Notes: generated from the letters alone by a model not told the origin. Positions 41,539-51,373 are shown, counted from the first letter of the stretch. The stretch: DNA of 64,000 nt from an uncultured Ruminococcus sp. (GCA_900541505.1 UQKK01000013.1:1-64000), one strand, 5' to 3'. A program made the numbers and translations.

Positions 41539-43152
41539 ATGAGATTAAACGAAGCTGGTCTTGCAAACCGCAAAGAATGGGAAGAAAAGGGATATACGCT
41601 CCCGAAGTTTGACAGAGCCGCTGTCACAGAAAGCACAAAGAAGAATCCCTGCTGGATTCACTTCGGTGCCGGAAATATTTTCCGCGCTTTCCAGGCAAAT
41701 GTCGTGCAGAACCTCTTAAATGAAGGCGTACTCGACACCGGTCTGGTTGTTGCAGAAGGATATGACTATGAAATCATCGAGAAAATGAATGAGCCCCACG
41801 ACGGCTACAGCATTCTTGTCACCTTAAAAGCGGATGGAAATGTAGAAAAAACCGTGGTAGGGAGCGTTGTGGAATCCCTTGCCCTGGATTCTGAGAACGA
41901 AGCTTCTTTCTCCCGCCTGAAAGAAATTTTTCAGGCAGATTCCCTTCAGATGGCAAGTTTCACTATCACAGAGAAGGGGTACAGCCTTGTGGACGGCAAA
42001 GGAAACATCCTGCCGGACGTGCAGGCAGATATGGAAAAGGGACCGGGGAAACCGGCAAGCTACATCGGCAAAGTGGTTTCTCTGCTCTATTCCCGTTTCC
42101 TGGCAGGGCAGAAGCCCATCGCCATGGTGAGCATGGACAACTGCTCCCACAATGGAGATAAATTATACGACGCAGTGAGCGCGTTTGCTGAAAAATGGGC
42201 GGAAAAAGGGCTTGCTGACAGCGCCTTTGCCGACTATATCAAAGACCCGAAAAAAGTTTCCTTCCCCTGGTCCATGATTGACAAAATCACTCCAAGACCG
42301 GACCCGTCTGTGGAAGAAATTCTCAAAAAAGACGGCGTGGAAGAACTGGAGCCTGTCATCACAGCAAAGAATACCTACATCGCTCCCTTTGTCAACGCGG
42401 AGGAATGTGAGTATCTCGTCATCGAGGATGCCTTCCCGAACGGCAGACCGAACCTGGAAAAAGGCGGTCTGATGTTCACCACCAGAGAAACCGTGGACAA
42501 GGTGGAGAAGATGAAAGTCTGCACCTGCTTAAATCCACTGCACACCGCGCTGGCTGTGTTCGGCTGTCTCTTAGGATACGATTTGATTGCCAACGAGATG
42601 AAGGACGAGACTCTGAAGAAACTGGTAGAGGGAATCGGATACAGAGAAGGGCTTCCGGTTGTCGTAAATCCGGGAATCCTGAACCCGAAAGACTTTATCG
42701 ACACCGTATTAAATGTGCGTGTGCCGAATCCGTTCATGCCGGACACTCCTCAGCGTATCGCCACCGATACCTCCCAGAAACTGGCTATCCGTTTTGGAGA
42801 GACCATCAAGGCATATGCCGCTTCCGACAGCCTGGATACCGCGGACTTAAAGCTCATTCCATTGGTATTTGCCGGATGGCTGCGCTATCTCATGGCTGTG
42901 GATGACAACGGAAATACATTTGAGTTGAGCCCGGACCCGCTTCTGGATACCGTTTGCCCGTACGTAGCAGATATCACTCTGGGCGGTGACTTTGACGCGG
43001 AAGCCAAATTAAAACCAATACTGGAAAATGCCGGCATTTTCGGCGTGAACCTGTATGATGTAAATATGGCGGACCTGGTATGCGGTTACTTCAAGGAAAT
43101 GACCGCAGGAACAGGCGCTGTGCGCAGCACACTGGAAAAATATACCGCGTAA
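41539..43152 (+). CDS. uxuB: Fructuronate reductase (mannonate dehydrogenase)
   Basis: A 537-residue mannitol dehydrogenase-family protein with the nucleotide-binding IHFGAGNIFRAFQANVV and the catalytic region MKVCTCLNPLHTALAVFGCL. It reduces D-fructuronate to D-mannonate with NADH, the step before UxuA. It is co-transcribed with uxuA and ends at a strong terminator. Confidence 0.92.
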   Translation: MRLNEAGLANRKEWEEKGYTLPKFDRAAVTESTKKNPCWIHFGAGNIFRAFQANVVQNLLNEGVLDTGLVVAEGYDYEIIEKMNEPHDGYSILVTLKADGNVEKTVVGSVVESLALDSENEASFSRLKEIFQADSLQMASFTITEKGYSLVDGKGNILPDVQADMEKGPGKPASYIGKVVSLLYSRFLAGQKPIAMVSMDNCSHNGDKLYDAVSAFAEKWAEKGLADSAFADYIKDPKKVSFPWSMIDKITPRPDPSVEEILKKDGVEELEPVITAKNTYIAPFVNAEECEYLVIEDAFPNGRPNLEKGGLMFTTRETVDKVEKMKVCTCLNPLHTALAVFGCLLGYDLIANEMKDETLKKLVEGIGYREGLPVVVNPGILNPKDFIDTVLNVRVPNPFMPDTPQRIATDTSQKLAIRFGETIKAYAASDSLDTADLKLIPLVFAGWLRYLMAVDDNGNTFELSPDPLLDTVCPYVADITLGGDFDAEAKLKPILENAGIFGVNLYDVNMADLVCGYFKEMTAGTGAVRSTLEKYTA

Positions 43153-43163
43153 AAACGCATAAA

Positions 43164-43228
43164 ACTGCCCTGCGAAAGGATTCCCAAAAGGGCTGTCTCA
43201 GACAGCGCTCTTCCTTTCGCAGGGCAGT
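43164..43228 (+). terminator. uxuAB terminator
   Basis: A perfect 17-bp stem (ACTGCCCTGCGAAAGGA with TCCTTTCGCAGGGCAGT) is followed by CTTTTTTATC. The loop contains a second small hairpin (GGCTGTC/GACAGC). Confidence 0.9.
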
Positions 43229-43321
43229 CTTTTTTATCTCCGTTTCACCTCAATACTTGAACAGCATGGCGCCTCAATAGGGCACAGCAACACGGTACCC
43301 CAATACTTCAGAAACCGGCGC

Positions 43322-44131
43322 TCAAAGGCTCAGCAGAAATTCCAGGGTCAGTGCGTTGTACGCCTCCAGCTTCTCCCACTGCTGCACGTGCCCGCCTCCG
43401 GGACAGAGATAGAGCTGACTTCCATGGATGCCGTTTTTCATTTCCATTGTCTTCTCCAATGTCATAAACAAATCACTGTCCCCCGCCGCAATGAGCACTG
43501 GCACAGTAATCTCTCCCAGCCGCGCGGATGTGTCGTGATTCAGACACGCATTGCACTGTGCTTTGTAGGCATATTTCGGCATGGGGTACGGATAGGACAT
43601 ATCTTCCTTTTCCAGTGCCAGCAATTCGTCCTGTCTGTCCCTCTGAAAGTCTTTGGAAAAGGTCATCCACTGGTTCAACCGCTTAAACGTCACCCCGTCC
43701 AGCTGGTCGATTGCCGACTTCAGCGTCTCAATCGCCCGTCTGAAAGTGTTGCTCACACTGGCGAACGTGCTCGTCAGAATCAGCGCCCGCACCCTCTCTG
43801 GGTGGTTAAGCACCAGTTGCTGCGCGATGGCACCGCCCATGGACACTCCATTGACAAAAGCTTTCTCAATTCCCAGCGCATCCATGATTCCGATGACATC
43901 CTCCGCCATTTCCTCCGTGGAATAGGACTCACACTCCGGCTTGGACGACCTGCCCGCTCCCCGGTTGTCTATGGTGATGCACTGAAAATGCTCTTTATAT
44001 ACTTCCACATTGGGCGCCCATTTATCGCCCGGCGCTCCCAGCCCCATAATCAGCACAAGGGGAAATCCGCTCCCTGTTATGGTGACATGGAAATGTAAAT
44101 CTCCTACCTGAATATCCCGCTCTTCTCTCAA
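43322..44131 (-). CDS. Alpha/beta hydrolase
   Basis: A 269-residue alpha/beta hydrolase. The oxyanion region is LIMGLGAPGDKW, the nucleophile Ser is in NGVSMGGAIAQQ (GxSxG), the acid is likely in AGDSDLFM and the His in GGGHVQQWE. It resembles enol-lactonase/esterase types. It starts with TTG preceded by GGGAGAGG. It is the last gene of a LacI-controlled set with an oxidoreductase and a TIM-barrel isomerase, so it might open a sugar lactone made by the oxidoreductase. Confidence 0.85.
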   Translation of the reverse strand: MREERDIQVGDLHFHVTITGSGFPLVLIMGLGAPGDKWAPNVEVYKEHFQCITIDNRGAGRSSKPECESYSTEEMAEDVIGIMDALGIEKAFVNGVSMGGAIAQQLVLNHPERVRALILTSTFASVSNTFRRAIETLKSAIDQLDGVTFKRLNQWMTFSKDFQRDRQDELLALEKEDMSYPYPMPKYAYKAQCNACLNHDTSARLGEITVPVLIAAGDSDLFMTLEKTMEMKNGIHGSQLYLCPGGGHVQQWEKLEAYNALTLEFLLSL

Positions 44132-44236
44132 CGCCTCTCCCTCTCTTTCCGTTTCACTCTCATTACTCTATACTCTTCTGATTGCTTTCGCTTTGTTCTT
44201 CTGGCCGCTTTCTTTTTTCACTCCCGGCTCTGTCTT

Positions 44237-45406
44237 TTAGTCCCGCTCTTTTCGCGGTACCTGTCCGGTATAAATAGGAATCTGTCTGCTTCCGCACTCC
44301 GGCAGTTCCTTCTCCATCCGTTCCAGCACAGGCGGATAATCCAGATTCTGAATGGGAAGGTCCACTCTGACATTATCCAGCGCGCTGATACACATCCCTT
44401 CCAAAATCTCGTAGCCGTGATATGCCGTGTCAATATCGCAGGGATGTACCTTTGCATCATCTTCCAGCCACTGCGCAAACTGGGTGTAATAGGGCGTCTG
44501 GATTGGCACCTGCTGATGATAGCGCCAGCCTGCGTCCTTTCCCTTCACCAATTTTCCTCCGGTCTCAGGGGAACACTCTCCCCAGAAGCCGTCCGTCTCC
44601 GCGTACATATATCCGTCTTCTCCGTAAACTGTCAGGCGGTTATCGCTGCTGGCATACCGCTCTATGCTGTGCGCCTCGCTCAAATAGCCGCACTCTACAT
44701 ACACTTTGATGCCGTTGCGCTCCTGTACCTCCTCGTCCGTCTCCGGTTTCCCCTCCGGGAAATTGCGTCCGTTCTCTAACTCCAGTGTGCCCAATAAATA
44801 ATCCGGCGACGGGTGAGTATCTGACAGTGCATTTGTGCCGTGGGCATGTCCGCACACCCATTTCGCGCGGCGTCCCCCGCTAATCCACAGTGCATAGTCG
44901 ATGTAGTGAGTGCCGAGCTGTGAGAACCACGCCTGTGTCTCCACATGGATTTTTGTGATGCGTCCAATCACACCGGAATCCACCTTTTCCTTCATCCGCT
45001 GGAACTGCGTCAGATATTTCTGCTGATGGCAGACGATTGCTTTGATTCCGTGCTCATGGCATAAATCTACCATCTTCTTTGCTTCAGGGAGCGATTCTGC
45101 CATGGGCTTTTCAAAAGATACCGCCTTGACACCGTAGCGGATTGCCAGTTCAATCATATTCAGCCGCATATCCGGATACGTGACAAACACAAACACCTCC
45201 GGTCGCACAGTCTTTAACATCTCCTCCGCATCCAGAAACTGCGGAACGTGCTGCAGATGATATTCTTCTGCCACCAGGTCCAGCGCTTCCTGCTTGATAT
45301 CGCAGATACCTGTAATCTCAAAATCATCGGGGTTTCCCAGCAGTCCGTGAATATGTACCTTTCCCCGCACGCCTAAGCCCATCACTGCCACGGTATGTTT
45401 ACTCAT
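44237..45406 (-). CDS. Gfo/Idh/MocA-family oxidoreductase
   Basis: A 389-residue protein: N-terminal Rossmann fold (VAVMGLGVRGKVHIHGLLG) and the EKPMAES motif, whose Lys is catalytic in this family; the C-terminal domain carries the substrate site. It oxidises or reduces a sugar or cyclitol with NAD(P). AAAGGAGG precedes the ATG. It begins right after the stop of the TIM-barrel protein upstream, so the two are coupled and probably act on one compound. Confidence 0.88.
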   Translation of the reverse strand: MSKHTVAVMGLGVRGKVHIHGLLGNPDDFEITGICDIKQEALDLVAEEYHLQHVPQFLDAEEMLKTVRPEVFVFVTYPDMRLNMIELAIRYGVKAVSFEKPMAESLPEAKKMVDLCHEHGIKAIVCHQQKYLTQFQRMKEKVDSGVIGRITKIHVETQAWFSQLGTHYIDYALWISGGRRAKWVCGHAHGTNALSDTHPSPDYLLGTLELENGRNFPEGKPETDEEVQERNGIKVYVECGYLSEAHSIERYASSDNRLTVYGEDGYMYAETDGFWGECSPETGGKLVKGKDAGWRYHQQVPIQTPYYTQFAQWLEDDAKVHPCDIDTAYHGYEILEGMCISALDNVRVDLPIQNLDYPPVLERMEKELPECGSRQIPIYTGQVPRKERD

Positions 45407-46246
45407 TTAGACTCCTCCTTTCGCACTTTCATCCCAAAATTGTGCCATATAGTTTCCATCTTCCTTTACAACACCATCGGAATCTTTCTCCGCTCTCGGC
45501 GATTCATCCTCCACCATAATCCAGCCCGCATATTCTGTTTCTCTTAAGTAGTTCACAATTCCCGGATAGTCGATAGTCCCCTCTCCCATCACAGCCCAGA
45601 TTCCGTCCGCTGCGCGGTCTTTAAAATGCACGTGCCGTATGAGCCTGCGCGCTGCCTTAAGGATTGCAAGCGGGTCCATGCCGCCGTTTACAATATGCCC
45701 GATATCCGGCGCATATCCCACGCTTGTCTTTTCCAGCATATCAAAGAGGACCTGGTAATCCTCTGCGGTCCGGAACAGAGAGTTTTTCGCGGAATTTGGA
45801 TGATAGCAGGTGACGATTCCCGCTTCCGCTGCCCGCACCGCCACACTGTCCATACACGAGAGCAGGTTCTCTCTGCGCTTTTTAAGCGCTTCCCCCTCTC
45901 CTCTCGGCTGTGCGCCCGCGTGATGGGACACCATAATCTTCGCCCACGGGAAATGTCTGACAAACTCGATTGTTTTCTTTGTCAGCGCCTCTTCCTCGTC
46001 TGTCTCCTTCTCCTGCTCCCATTTCTGATGGAGCACCACTGCTGCCAGCTCCAGCCCGTTTTTGTCCAGTATCTCCCTTACTTCCTCTGGTCTGTCGAAA
46101 TACTCTCCCAGCATACAGATTTCTGCTTCCAGTCCTGCAAATCCCGCTTCAGCGGCGACCTGCGCCATGTGGGGCACATCTCCCGCGAATTTCTCCATAT
46201 TCATTTTCCACGGATATGTCTGGCACCCGTAAGATATCTTTGCCAT
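45407..46246 (-). CDS. Sugar phosphate isomerase/epimerase family (AP endonuclease 2-like TIM barrel)
   Basis: A 279-residue protein similar to IolE/xylose-isomerase-like barrels. Metal-ligand regions include GLEAEICMLGEYF, the Glu/His stretch in YAPDIGHIVNGG, HVHFKDR and MVEDESPRAEKDSDG. It could isomerise, epimerise or dehydrate a keto-inositol or keto-sugar. Pairing with a Gfo/Idh/MocA enzyme resembles inositol-type or keto-sugar pathways, but the substrate is not evident. Confidence 0.8.
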   Translation of the reverse strand: MAKISYGCQTYPWKMNMEKFAGDVPHMAQVAAEAGFAGLEAEICMLGEYFDRPEEVREILDKNGLELAAVVLHQKWEQEKETDEEEALTKKTIEFVRHFPWAKIMVSHHAGAQPRGEGEALKKRRENLLSCMDSVAVRAAEAGIVTCYHPNSAKNSLFRTAEDYQVLFDMLEKTSVGYAPDIGHIVNGGMDPLAILKAARRLIRHVHFKDRAADGIWAVMGEGTIDYPGIVNYLRETEYAGWIMVEDESPRAEKDSDGVVKEDGNYMAQFWDESAKGGV

Positions 46247-46268
46247 TCTGTTTTCCTCCCAACCTTAA

Positions 46269-47318
46269 CTATTGCTCCAAATTGCTCCGAAGTATCAGTG
46301 ACGACCGCATATACTCCATAGCGGACGGCGGACGGACACTGTGCAGTAGCCAGTCTGTCAGCCGCTTTGCCCCCACACGCCCCTGCTGCCCCGGACTTTT
46401 GTCAATGATACTGGTCATGACGCCTTTGCGCATATACCGCGCGCTCTCCGGGCAGAGGTCGCTTCCCGTGAGCCAGATTCTGCCTTTCCTCCCTGTCTCC
46501 TCCACGATTTTCGCCAGCAGAAGGCTGCTCCTTAGATTTACCGAATAAAGGGCGCGGATATTTTTCTCCCTCGAGAGCGCCTCCCGTATCTTCTCTTCCA
46601 GATTGTCCCTGTCTGCGTAGCCGTATATTTTGAGTATCTCTCTGTCCCCTGCATATTTCCCGATGTACTGCTCAAAACCATTTACGGCGCTGCGGTTAGA
46701 ATAAAGGCGCGAATCTCCGGCACATATCAGTATCTTATCCCCCGGCAAAGTCTGGGAACTGAGAAGCTCCGCCGCCAGACTGCCGTCCACAAATCCATTT
46801 GTGCGCACACAGGACAGATAAGAACCTTCCAAATCTTCCTCACTCACCAGCGCCACCGGAATCCCTGACGCACTGATTTTTCTAAGTCTCTGAAATCCCT
46901 CCCGGAAAATCCTTCCGCCGGTAATCATCCCGTCAATCTCCCATCCCGTCTCCGAGAGCATGGTCTCCACCACGGTCGTGTAATCTCTGCCGGGCGCATC
47001 CTCGTAAGATACCTCCAGCAATTCAATGGGATACGCCTTTAAACCTTCTATATATTCTCTTACTCCTTCCCAGAGCTGAGAATAAAAGTAACGGTTGTCC
47101 CCTGCCGGTTTGGGAAATGCCGCCGCAATACGCACCGGCTTCCGGCGCATGACAGAGGATACCTTTTTCGGGCAGTACCCCATCTCCTGCGCAAGCCTGC
47201 GTATCTCCGAAGCCACCACCGGGCTCACTCCCGGCTTGCCGTACAGTGCCCGGTGGACCGTTGCGTTGGAAACCTCCAGCCTTTTCGCGATTTCGCTGAT
47301 TGTTGTCCTCTGCTGCAT
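46269..47318 (-). CDS. LacI-family regulator
   Basis: About 349 residues with HTH ISEIAKRLEVSNATVHRALY and a ligand domain of the sugar-binding-protein type (VRIAAAFPKPAGDNRYFYSQ, GDKILICAGDSRLYSNRSAV). GGGAGAA precedes ATG 47318. It is first in a transcription unit with the TIM-barrel isomerase, oxidoreductase and hydrolase, so it probably autoregulates this set. Confidence 0.87.
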   Translation of the reverse strand: MQQRTTISEIAKRLEVSNATVHRALYGKPGVSPVVASEIRRLAQEMGYCPKKVSSVMRRKPVRIAAAFPKPAGDNRYFYSQLWEGVREYIEGLKAYPIELLEVSYEDAPGRDYTTVVETMLSETGWEIDGMITGGRIFREGFQRLRKISASGIPVALVSEEDLEGSYLSCVRTNGFVDGSLAAELLSSQTLPGDKILICAGDSRLYSNRSAVNGFEQYIGKYAGDREILKIYGYADRDNLEEKIREALSREKNIRALYSVNLRSSLLLAKIVEETGRKGRIWLTGSDLCPESARYMRKGVMTSIIDKSPGQQGRVGAKRLTDWLLHSVRPPSAMEYMRSSLILRSNLEQ

Positions 47319-47640
47319 CAAATTTCTCCCTTATTTTTACAGTTCATTGATTCAGCCCGATTATAGCAATTTCCGACCTGGAGAGTCAATAGAATTTGTA
47401 CATTCCGCTGTAAAATCGTATAGAATATATAGGTTTTTACTTTTTTTCTTATACATTTTTTACAAAGCATTTTTTCTTGCTCTTGTATCCCGCACACGCC
47501 TTCTATATAATGGAACTATGCACTCCCAATGCGGGGCGCAAAACTCGCAGGGGAGCCTTGAATCTTCTGCTTTTCGGCGTTAATCGCTGCACACAGGCAA
47601 CATAACTTTGAACTGCACAATTTCAGAAAGGAATAGCATT
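47319..47640. promoter_or_regulatory. Divergent region before the HAD gene, with promoter
   Basis: A plus-strand promoter TTGTAT (47483-47488), exactly 17 bases, TATAAT (47506-47511) serves the HAD gene with a leader of about 120 nt. The side facing the LacI gene is AT-rich; I see no clear operator palindrome and no small gene. Confidence 0.6.
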
Positions 47641-48234
47641 ATGAAATATAAAAACATCATCTTTGACTTTGGAAATGTAATCGGAACGTTTAAGGCAAAC
47701 TCGATTTTGAAACAATTCTGTTCTTCACAGGAGGACTTCGATACCCTCGCCTCCGTATTGTTCCGTGAATGGCCGGCGCTGGACGCCGGAACCATTGATT
47801 ATGACGAGTATGCAGAAGCCTCTATTCTTCTGCTGCCGGAGCACTTGCGGAAGACCGGGAGAGCCTTTTTTTCAGACTGGTTCGCCCATGTAGAGCCCAT
47901 CCCGGCAATGTGGGATTTTGTCCGGGAACTCAAAGCACAAAACGTCTCCATTTACCTGCTCTCCAACGCTCCCACAAAATTTGCCGAGAGAGCGCCCCAA
48001 GACCATGAGATTTTAAAAGAGTTTGACGGGATTGTCTTTTCTGCTCCCATCAAGATGGCAAAACCGGCACCGGAAATCTATCGTTACCTTTTCGACACCT
48101 TCCATCTTGCACCCTCCGAATGTTTCTTCATCGATGATACGGAAGCGAATATTTTAGCCGGCAGAGAACTGGGAATGGACGGAATCGTCTTTACAGGAGA
48201 TGTAGAAGCCGTAAAAAAAGCAGTGGGATTTTAA
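47641..48234 (+). CDS. HAD-superfamily hydrolase
   Basis: About 197 residues: HAD motif I is FDFGNVIG (second Asp replaced by Asn, as in epoxide-hydrolase/haloacid subgroups), motif II LLSNAPT, Lys in KMAKPAPEIY and motif IV FIDDTEANI. It likely is a small-molecule phosphatase or dehalogenase-like hydrolase. AGAAAGGAAT precedes the ATG. Its end overlaps the convergent smpB stop by 4 bases. Confidence 0.85.
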   Translation: MKYKNIIFDFGNVIGTFKANSILKQFCSSQEDFDTLASVLFREWPALDAGTIDYDEYAEASILLLPEHLRKTGRAFFSDWFAHVEPIPAMWDFVRELKAQNVSIYLLSNAPTKFAERAPQDHEILKEFDGIVFSAPIKMAKPAPEIYRYLFDTFHLAPSECFFIDDTEANILAGRELGMDGIVFTGDVEAVKKAVGF

Positions 48235-48698
48235 AATCTCCCACTGGCTTTAAATTCTCTCTGTGCTTCTCTTTTCTGGTCCTTTTTCGCGATATCCTCT
48301 CTCTTATCGTAGAGTTTCTTACCTTTTGCGAGTCCAATCTCCACCTTCACAAGGCTGTCGGAAAAGTAAACCTGAAGCGGCACCACTGTGATTCCCTTTT
48401 CCTTCATCTTGCCGTAGATTTTGTCAATCTCTTTTCTGTGAAGGAGGAGCTTGCGCACCCGCAGAGGGTCTTTATTGAAAATATTTCCTTTCTCATAAGG
48501 GCTGATGTGCATGCCGTAAATGAACATCTCGCCGTCCTCTATGCGGATGAACGCTTCTTTGATGCTGCACTTCCCCATGCGCAGGGATTTCACTTCCGTG
48601 CCGTGCAGCACGATTCCCGCCTCATATTTTTCCAGGATAAAATAATCGTGATATGCTTTTTTATTGTTGGCTATAAGCCTGCCTTCCGTCTTCGCCAT
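48231..48698 (-). CDS. smpB: SsrA-binding protein SmpB
   Basis: A 155-residue protein of normal length with the family signature LIANNKKAYHDYFILEKYEA, then GIVLHGTEVKSLRMGK and the basic C-terminal tail (KKDQKREAQREFKASGRF). It binds tmRNA and brings it to stalled ribosomes. It follows rnr with a 14-bp gap, the usual arrangement; the tmRNA gene itself is not in the window. Confidence 0.97.
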   Translation of the reverse strand: MAKTEGRLIANNKKAYHDYFILEKYEAGIVLHGTEVKSLRMGKCSIKEAFIRIEDGEMFIYGMHISPYEKGNIFNKDPLRVRKLLLHRKEIDKIYGKMKEKGITVVPLQVYFSDSLVKVEIGLAKGKKLYDKREDIAKKDQKREAQREFKASGRF

Positions 48699-48712
48699 CT
48701 TTCTCCCTCATT

Positions 48713-50851
48713 TCAATCGTCATATTCCTGTCCGTCCTCAGCGAACTCAAAATCCACTGTCCTCTGGAGCCTGTCCGCTCCGATGACCCGTACCCGCACG
48801 AGCTGCCCCAGCTTATACACATGATGGGTGTGCACGCCAATCAACTCATACTGTTCCTCCCAGTATTCATAGTGGTCGTCTCTCATATTTGTCACATGCA
48901 CAAGCCCTTCCACTGTATTGGGAAGCTCCACATAGGCGCCCCATTTCGTGATACCGGAAATCACACCCTCGTACTCCTCCCCGATACGGCTCTGCATGTA
49001 TTCCACTTTCTTCAGCTTCACAGTCTCCCGCTCGGCTTCCTCGGCGCGCCGCTCCCGCTCACTGGTCTGAAGCGCTACCTCAGGGAGGATTTTCTCATAA
49101 TGCTCTGCCCTCTTGGGCGTCATCCTTCCCCGTATCGTCTCTTTGATGATACGGTGTATCTGCAAATCGGGATACCGCCGTATGGGAGAGGTAAAATGCG
49201 TATAGTACTTTGCCGCCAGCCCGAAATGTCCGGTGTTCTCAGGCGTATATCTCGCCTGTTTCATAGAGCGAAGGGCAAGCCTGCTGATGAGACTCTCCTC
49301 CGGCGTACCTTCCACTTTCCCTAAAAGCTTCTGTACCTCCTTGGGACGCACCTCATTCCCCACATGGATGTGATAGCCGAAATTGTTGATAAACGTGCTC
49401 AGCTTCTTAATCTTCTCCTCGTCCGGCGCTTCGTGTGTCCGGTAGAGAAAGGGCACCTCCCTCCAGAAATACTCCTCCGCCACCGTCTCATTGGCGAGCA
49501 GCATAAAGTCCTCGATTATCTTTGTCGCCACATTGCGGTCATAAGGTCTGATATCCTGGGGCTTTCCATTTTCATCGAGTATGATTTTCGTCTCCGGGAA
49601 ATCAAAGTCTATAGAACCTCTGGCGTGGCGGCGCTTCCGCAAAATGGAAGACAACTGCGCCATCCGCTCAAACATGGGCACCAATTCCCGGTAGCGCACT
49701 CTCTCCTGCGCCGTCTCATCCTCCAAAATCTTCGCCACAACGGTATAGGTCATGCGCTCATCCACACAGATGACCGTCTCCGCTATCTGATGGTCGATGA
49801 CCTCCCCTTTGGGATTCACTGTCATGATACAGGACAGCGCCAAACGATTTTCGCCCGCGTTCAGAGAACAGATGCCATTGGAGAGCTTATGCGGCAGCAT
49901 GGGAATGACCCGGTCCGCCAGATAAACGCTCGTTCCTCTCTTTTGCGCCTCCCTGTCCAGAGCGCTCTTCTCCTGCACATAATTCGCCACATCCGCGATA
50001 TGGACGCCCAGCCGGTAATTCTCTCCCTCAAGCGTAAGAGAGACCGCATCGTCCAAATCCTTGGCATCCTCCCCGTCAATGGTCACCATCTGCCAGTCCC
50101 GCAAATCCAGCCTGCCCGCCATGTCCGCCTCACTGACGTCCTTTCCCACGCGCACTGCCTGGTTTAATACCTTTTCAGGAAATTCTACCGGAAGGTCATA
50201 TCCTTTCACGATAGACATAATGTCCGTGCCCGGGTCGTTGATATGTCCGATGATTTCTACAATCTCCCCTTCCGGCTTCATATCCTGTCCCCCGTAGGAG
50301 GTCAGCTCCACAACAACCTTGTGCCCGTCCATGGCTCCCTTTTCTTTCCCTGCGGGGATATAGATATCCTTCAAAAGCCTCTGGTTATCCGGGCGTACAA
50401 ACCCGAAATTTTTGCACTTCTCATACAGCCCTACAACCTTCGCCGTGCCGTGGGAGAGAATTTTGACAATCTTTCCTTCCCGGCGGCGTCCTTCCGGCGC
50501 GTTTACGATGATAAACTCCACCTCATCGCCCTGAAACGCCCCGCCGATATTTTCCTCGGAGATGAACACATCTTCCTCTTCATTCTCCTGTATGACAAAG
50601 CCGAATCCCCTGACGTTCGCCTGAAATGTCCCGGTCAGCCGCTTTGTGCCGCCCTTGGAGTACTTTCCCTTTTTAGAAACAGAAATCCTGCCTTCCTCCA
50701 CCAAAGCGTCAAGCACTTCTTTTAACTCCTGCCTCTGCTCCCTCGGTATCTGGAGCACAGCGGCAATCTCTTTTATTTTCATAGGCACATAAAAGTCGTC
50801 GCAGATAAATCCGTAAATGACCTTTTTGCGCTTCTCAAATGTCTCGTCCAT
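48713..50851 (-). CDS. rnr: Ribonuclease R
   Basis: 712 residues: N-terminal winged-helix and cold-shock OB domains, the RNB catalytic domain with the Asp cluster in GEDAKDLDDAVSL, and a C-terminal S1 domain (EEYEGVISGITKWGAYVELP). It degrades structured RNA 3' to 5' and cooperates with SmpB/tmRNA in quality control. It lies between secG and smpB as in many Firmicutes. Confidence 0.96.
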   Translation of the reverse strand: MDETFEKRKKVIYGFICDDFYVPMKIKEIAAVLQIPREQRQELKEVLDALVEEGRISVSKKGKYSKGGTKRLTGTFQANVRGFGFVIQENEEEDVFISEENIGGAFQGDEVEFIIVNAPEGRRREGKIVKILSHGTAKVVGLYEKCKNFGFVRPDNQRLLKDIYIPAGKEKGAMDGHKVVVELTSYGGQDMKPEGEIVEIIGHINDPGTDIMSIVKGYDLPVEFPEKVLNQAVRVGKDVSEADMAGRLDLRDWQMVTIDGEDAKDLDDAVSLTLEGENYRLGVHIADVANYVQEKSALDREAQKRGTSVYLADRVIPMLPHKLSNGICSLNAGENRLALSCIMTVNPKGEVIDHQIAETVICVDERMTYTVVAKILEDETAQERVRYRELVPMFERMAQLSSILRKRRHARGSIDFDFPETKIILDENGKPQDIRPYDRNVATKIIEDFMLLANETVAEEYFWREVPFLYRTHEAPDEEKIKKLSTFINNFGYHIHVGNEVRPKEVQKLLGKVEGTPEESLISRLALRSMKQARYTPENTGHFGLAAKYYTHFTSPIRRYPDLQIHRIIKETIRGRMTPKRAEHYEKILPEVALQTSERERRAEEAERETVKLKKVEYMQSRIGEEYEGVISGITKWGAYVELPNTVEGLVHVTNMRDDHYEYWEEQYELIGVHTHHVYKLGQLVRVRVIGADRLQRTVDFEFAEDGQEYDD

Positions 50852-50863
50852 AAGTCAACCTTT

Positions 50864-50904
50864 CCTGTGATAATTCTGCCCGGAGGGCTTTTTTATATCA
50901 CAGG
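50864..50904. repeat. Minimal form of the structured repeat
   Basis: CCTGTGATA (50864-50872) and TATCACAGG (50896-50904) enclose a GCCC-GGA-GGGC hairpin and T run (50878-50894), the same terminator that ends repeat copies A and B. It looks like a copy that has lost its internal part. Confidence 0.5.
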
Positions 50905-50922
50905 TTCACCCTGTGATAAGAT

Positions 50923-51055
50923 AAAGTGGGCAAGCCTGCTTCAAGTCCACTCCCCCTTAATTTCCAGGGGCTTGAACACTTTGTGCGCCGCCGCAATACC
51001 GCAAAGCGGTAATATACCTTATTGCGGCGTGTGCATCCTGCCCGGAGGGCTTTTT
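50923..51055 (+). repeat. Structured intergenic repeat, copy A
   Basis: About 133 bp starting AAAGTGGGCAAGCC. Stems: AAAGTG/CACTTT, TTCAAG/CTTGAA, CCCC/GGGG, then CGCCGCAATA (50989-50998)/TATTGCGGCG (51020-51029) enclosing ACCGC/GCGGT, and a final GCCC-GGA-GGGC hairpin with five Ts. CCTGTGATA and TATCACAGG flank it. It shares the layout and several identical strings (CACTTTGTGCGCC, GTGTGCAT, GCCCGGAGGGCTTTTTAT) with copy B at 53.6 kb. It may be a small RNA or a mobile RNA-like element; it lies between rnr and secG. Confidence 0.6.
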
Positions 51056-51084
51056 ATATCACAGGTTTACCCTGTGATATAAAA

Positions 51085-51115
51085 AAACACCCTATATCAT
51101 CTGTATAGAGTGTTT
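51085..51115 (-). terminator. secG terminator
   Basis: AAACACCCTATA and TATAGAGTGTTT pair with one mismatch; on the minus strand TTTTTTTATATC follows. It lies just past the secG stop. Confidence 0.75.
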
Positions 51116-51130
51116 TGTCATTTTCTCTTC

Positions 51131-51373
51131 TTAGTTAAATACACCCAGGTTCAACACCAGCGCCAGAACAATGAACAGCACAGCGATAAACTTTGTCGCC
51201 TTCACGAGTGCGCCCTCCATGGAACGCCCCTTGTTCTGTCCCCAGTATGTATCCGCCGCGCCGCTGATGGTTCCGAGTCCGGCTGATTTACCTTCCTGAA
51301 GAAGAATCACCGCTGATAATGCAATACAATCTATAACAAATACAATCGTCAAAACTATTTTTAAAATATCCAT
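51131..51373 (-). CDS. secG: Protein translocase subunit SecG
   Basis: An 80-residue protein with two membrane helices and the conserved LLQEGKSAGLGTISGAADTY loop between them. It is part of the SecYEG channel. AGGAGGTG lies 6 bases before the chosen ATG. Position upstream of rnr-smpB is typical of Firmicutes, though here the repeat element separates secG from rnr. Confidence 0.95.
   Translation of the reverse strand: MDILKIVLTIVFVIDCIALSAVILLQEGKSAGLGTISGAADTYWGQNKGRSMEGALVKATKFIAVLFIVLALVLNLGVFN

Noticed and set aside
50864..51055. CRISPR-like array near secG
   Set aside because: Repeats are few, unevenly spaced and explained by terminator hairpins and flanking inverted repeats; no spacers of constant length and no cas genes.
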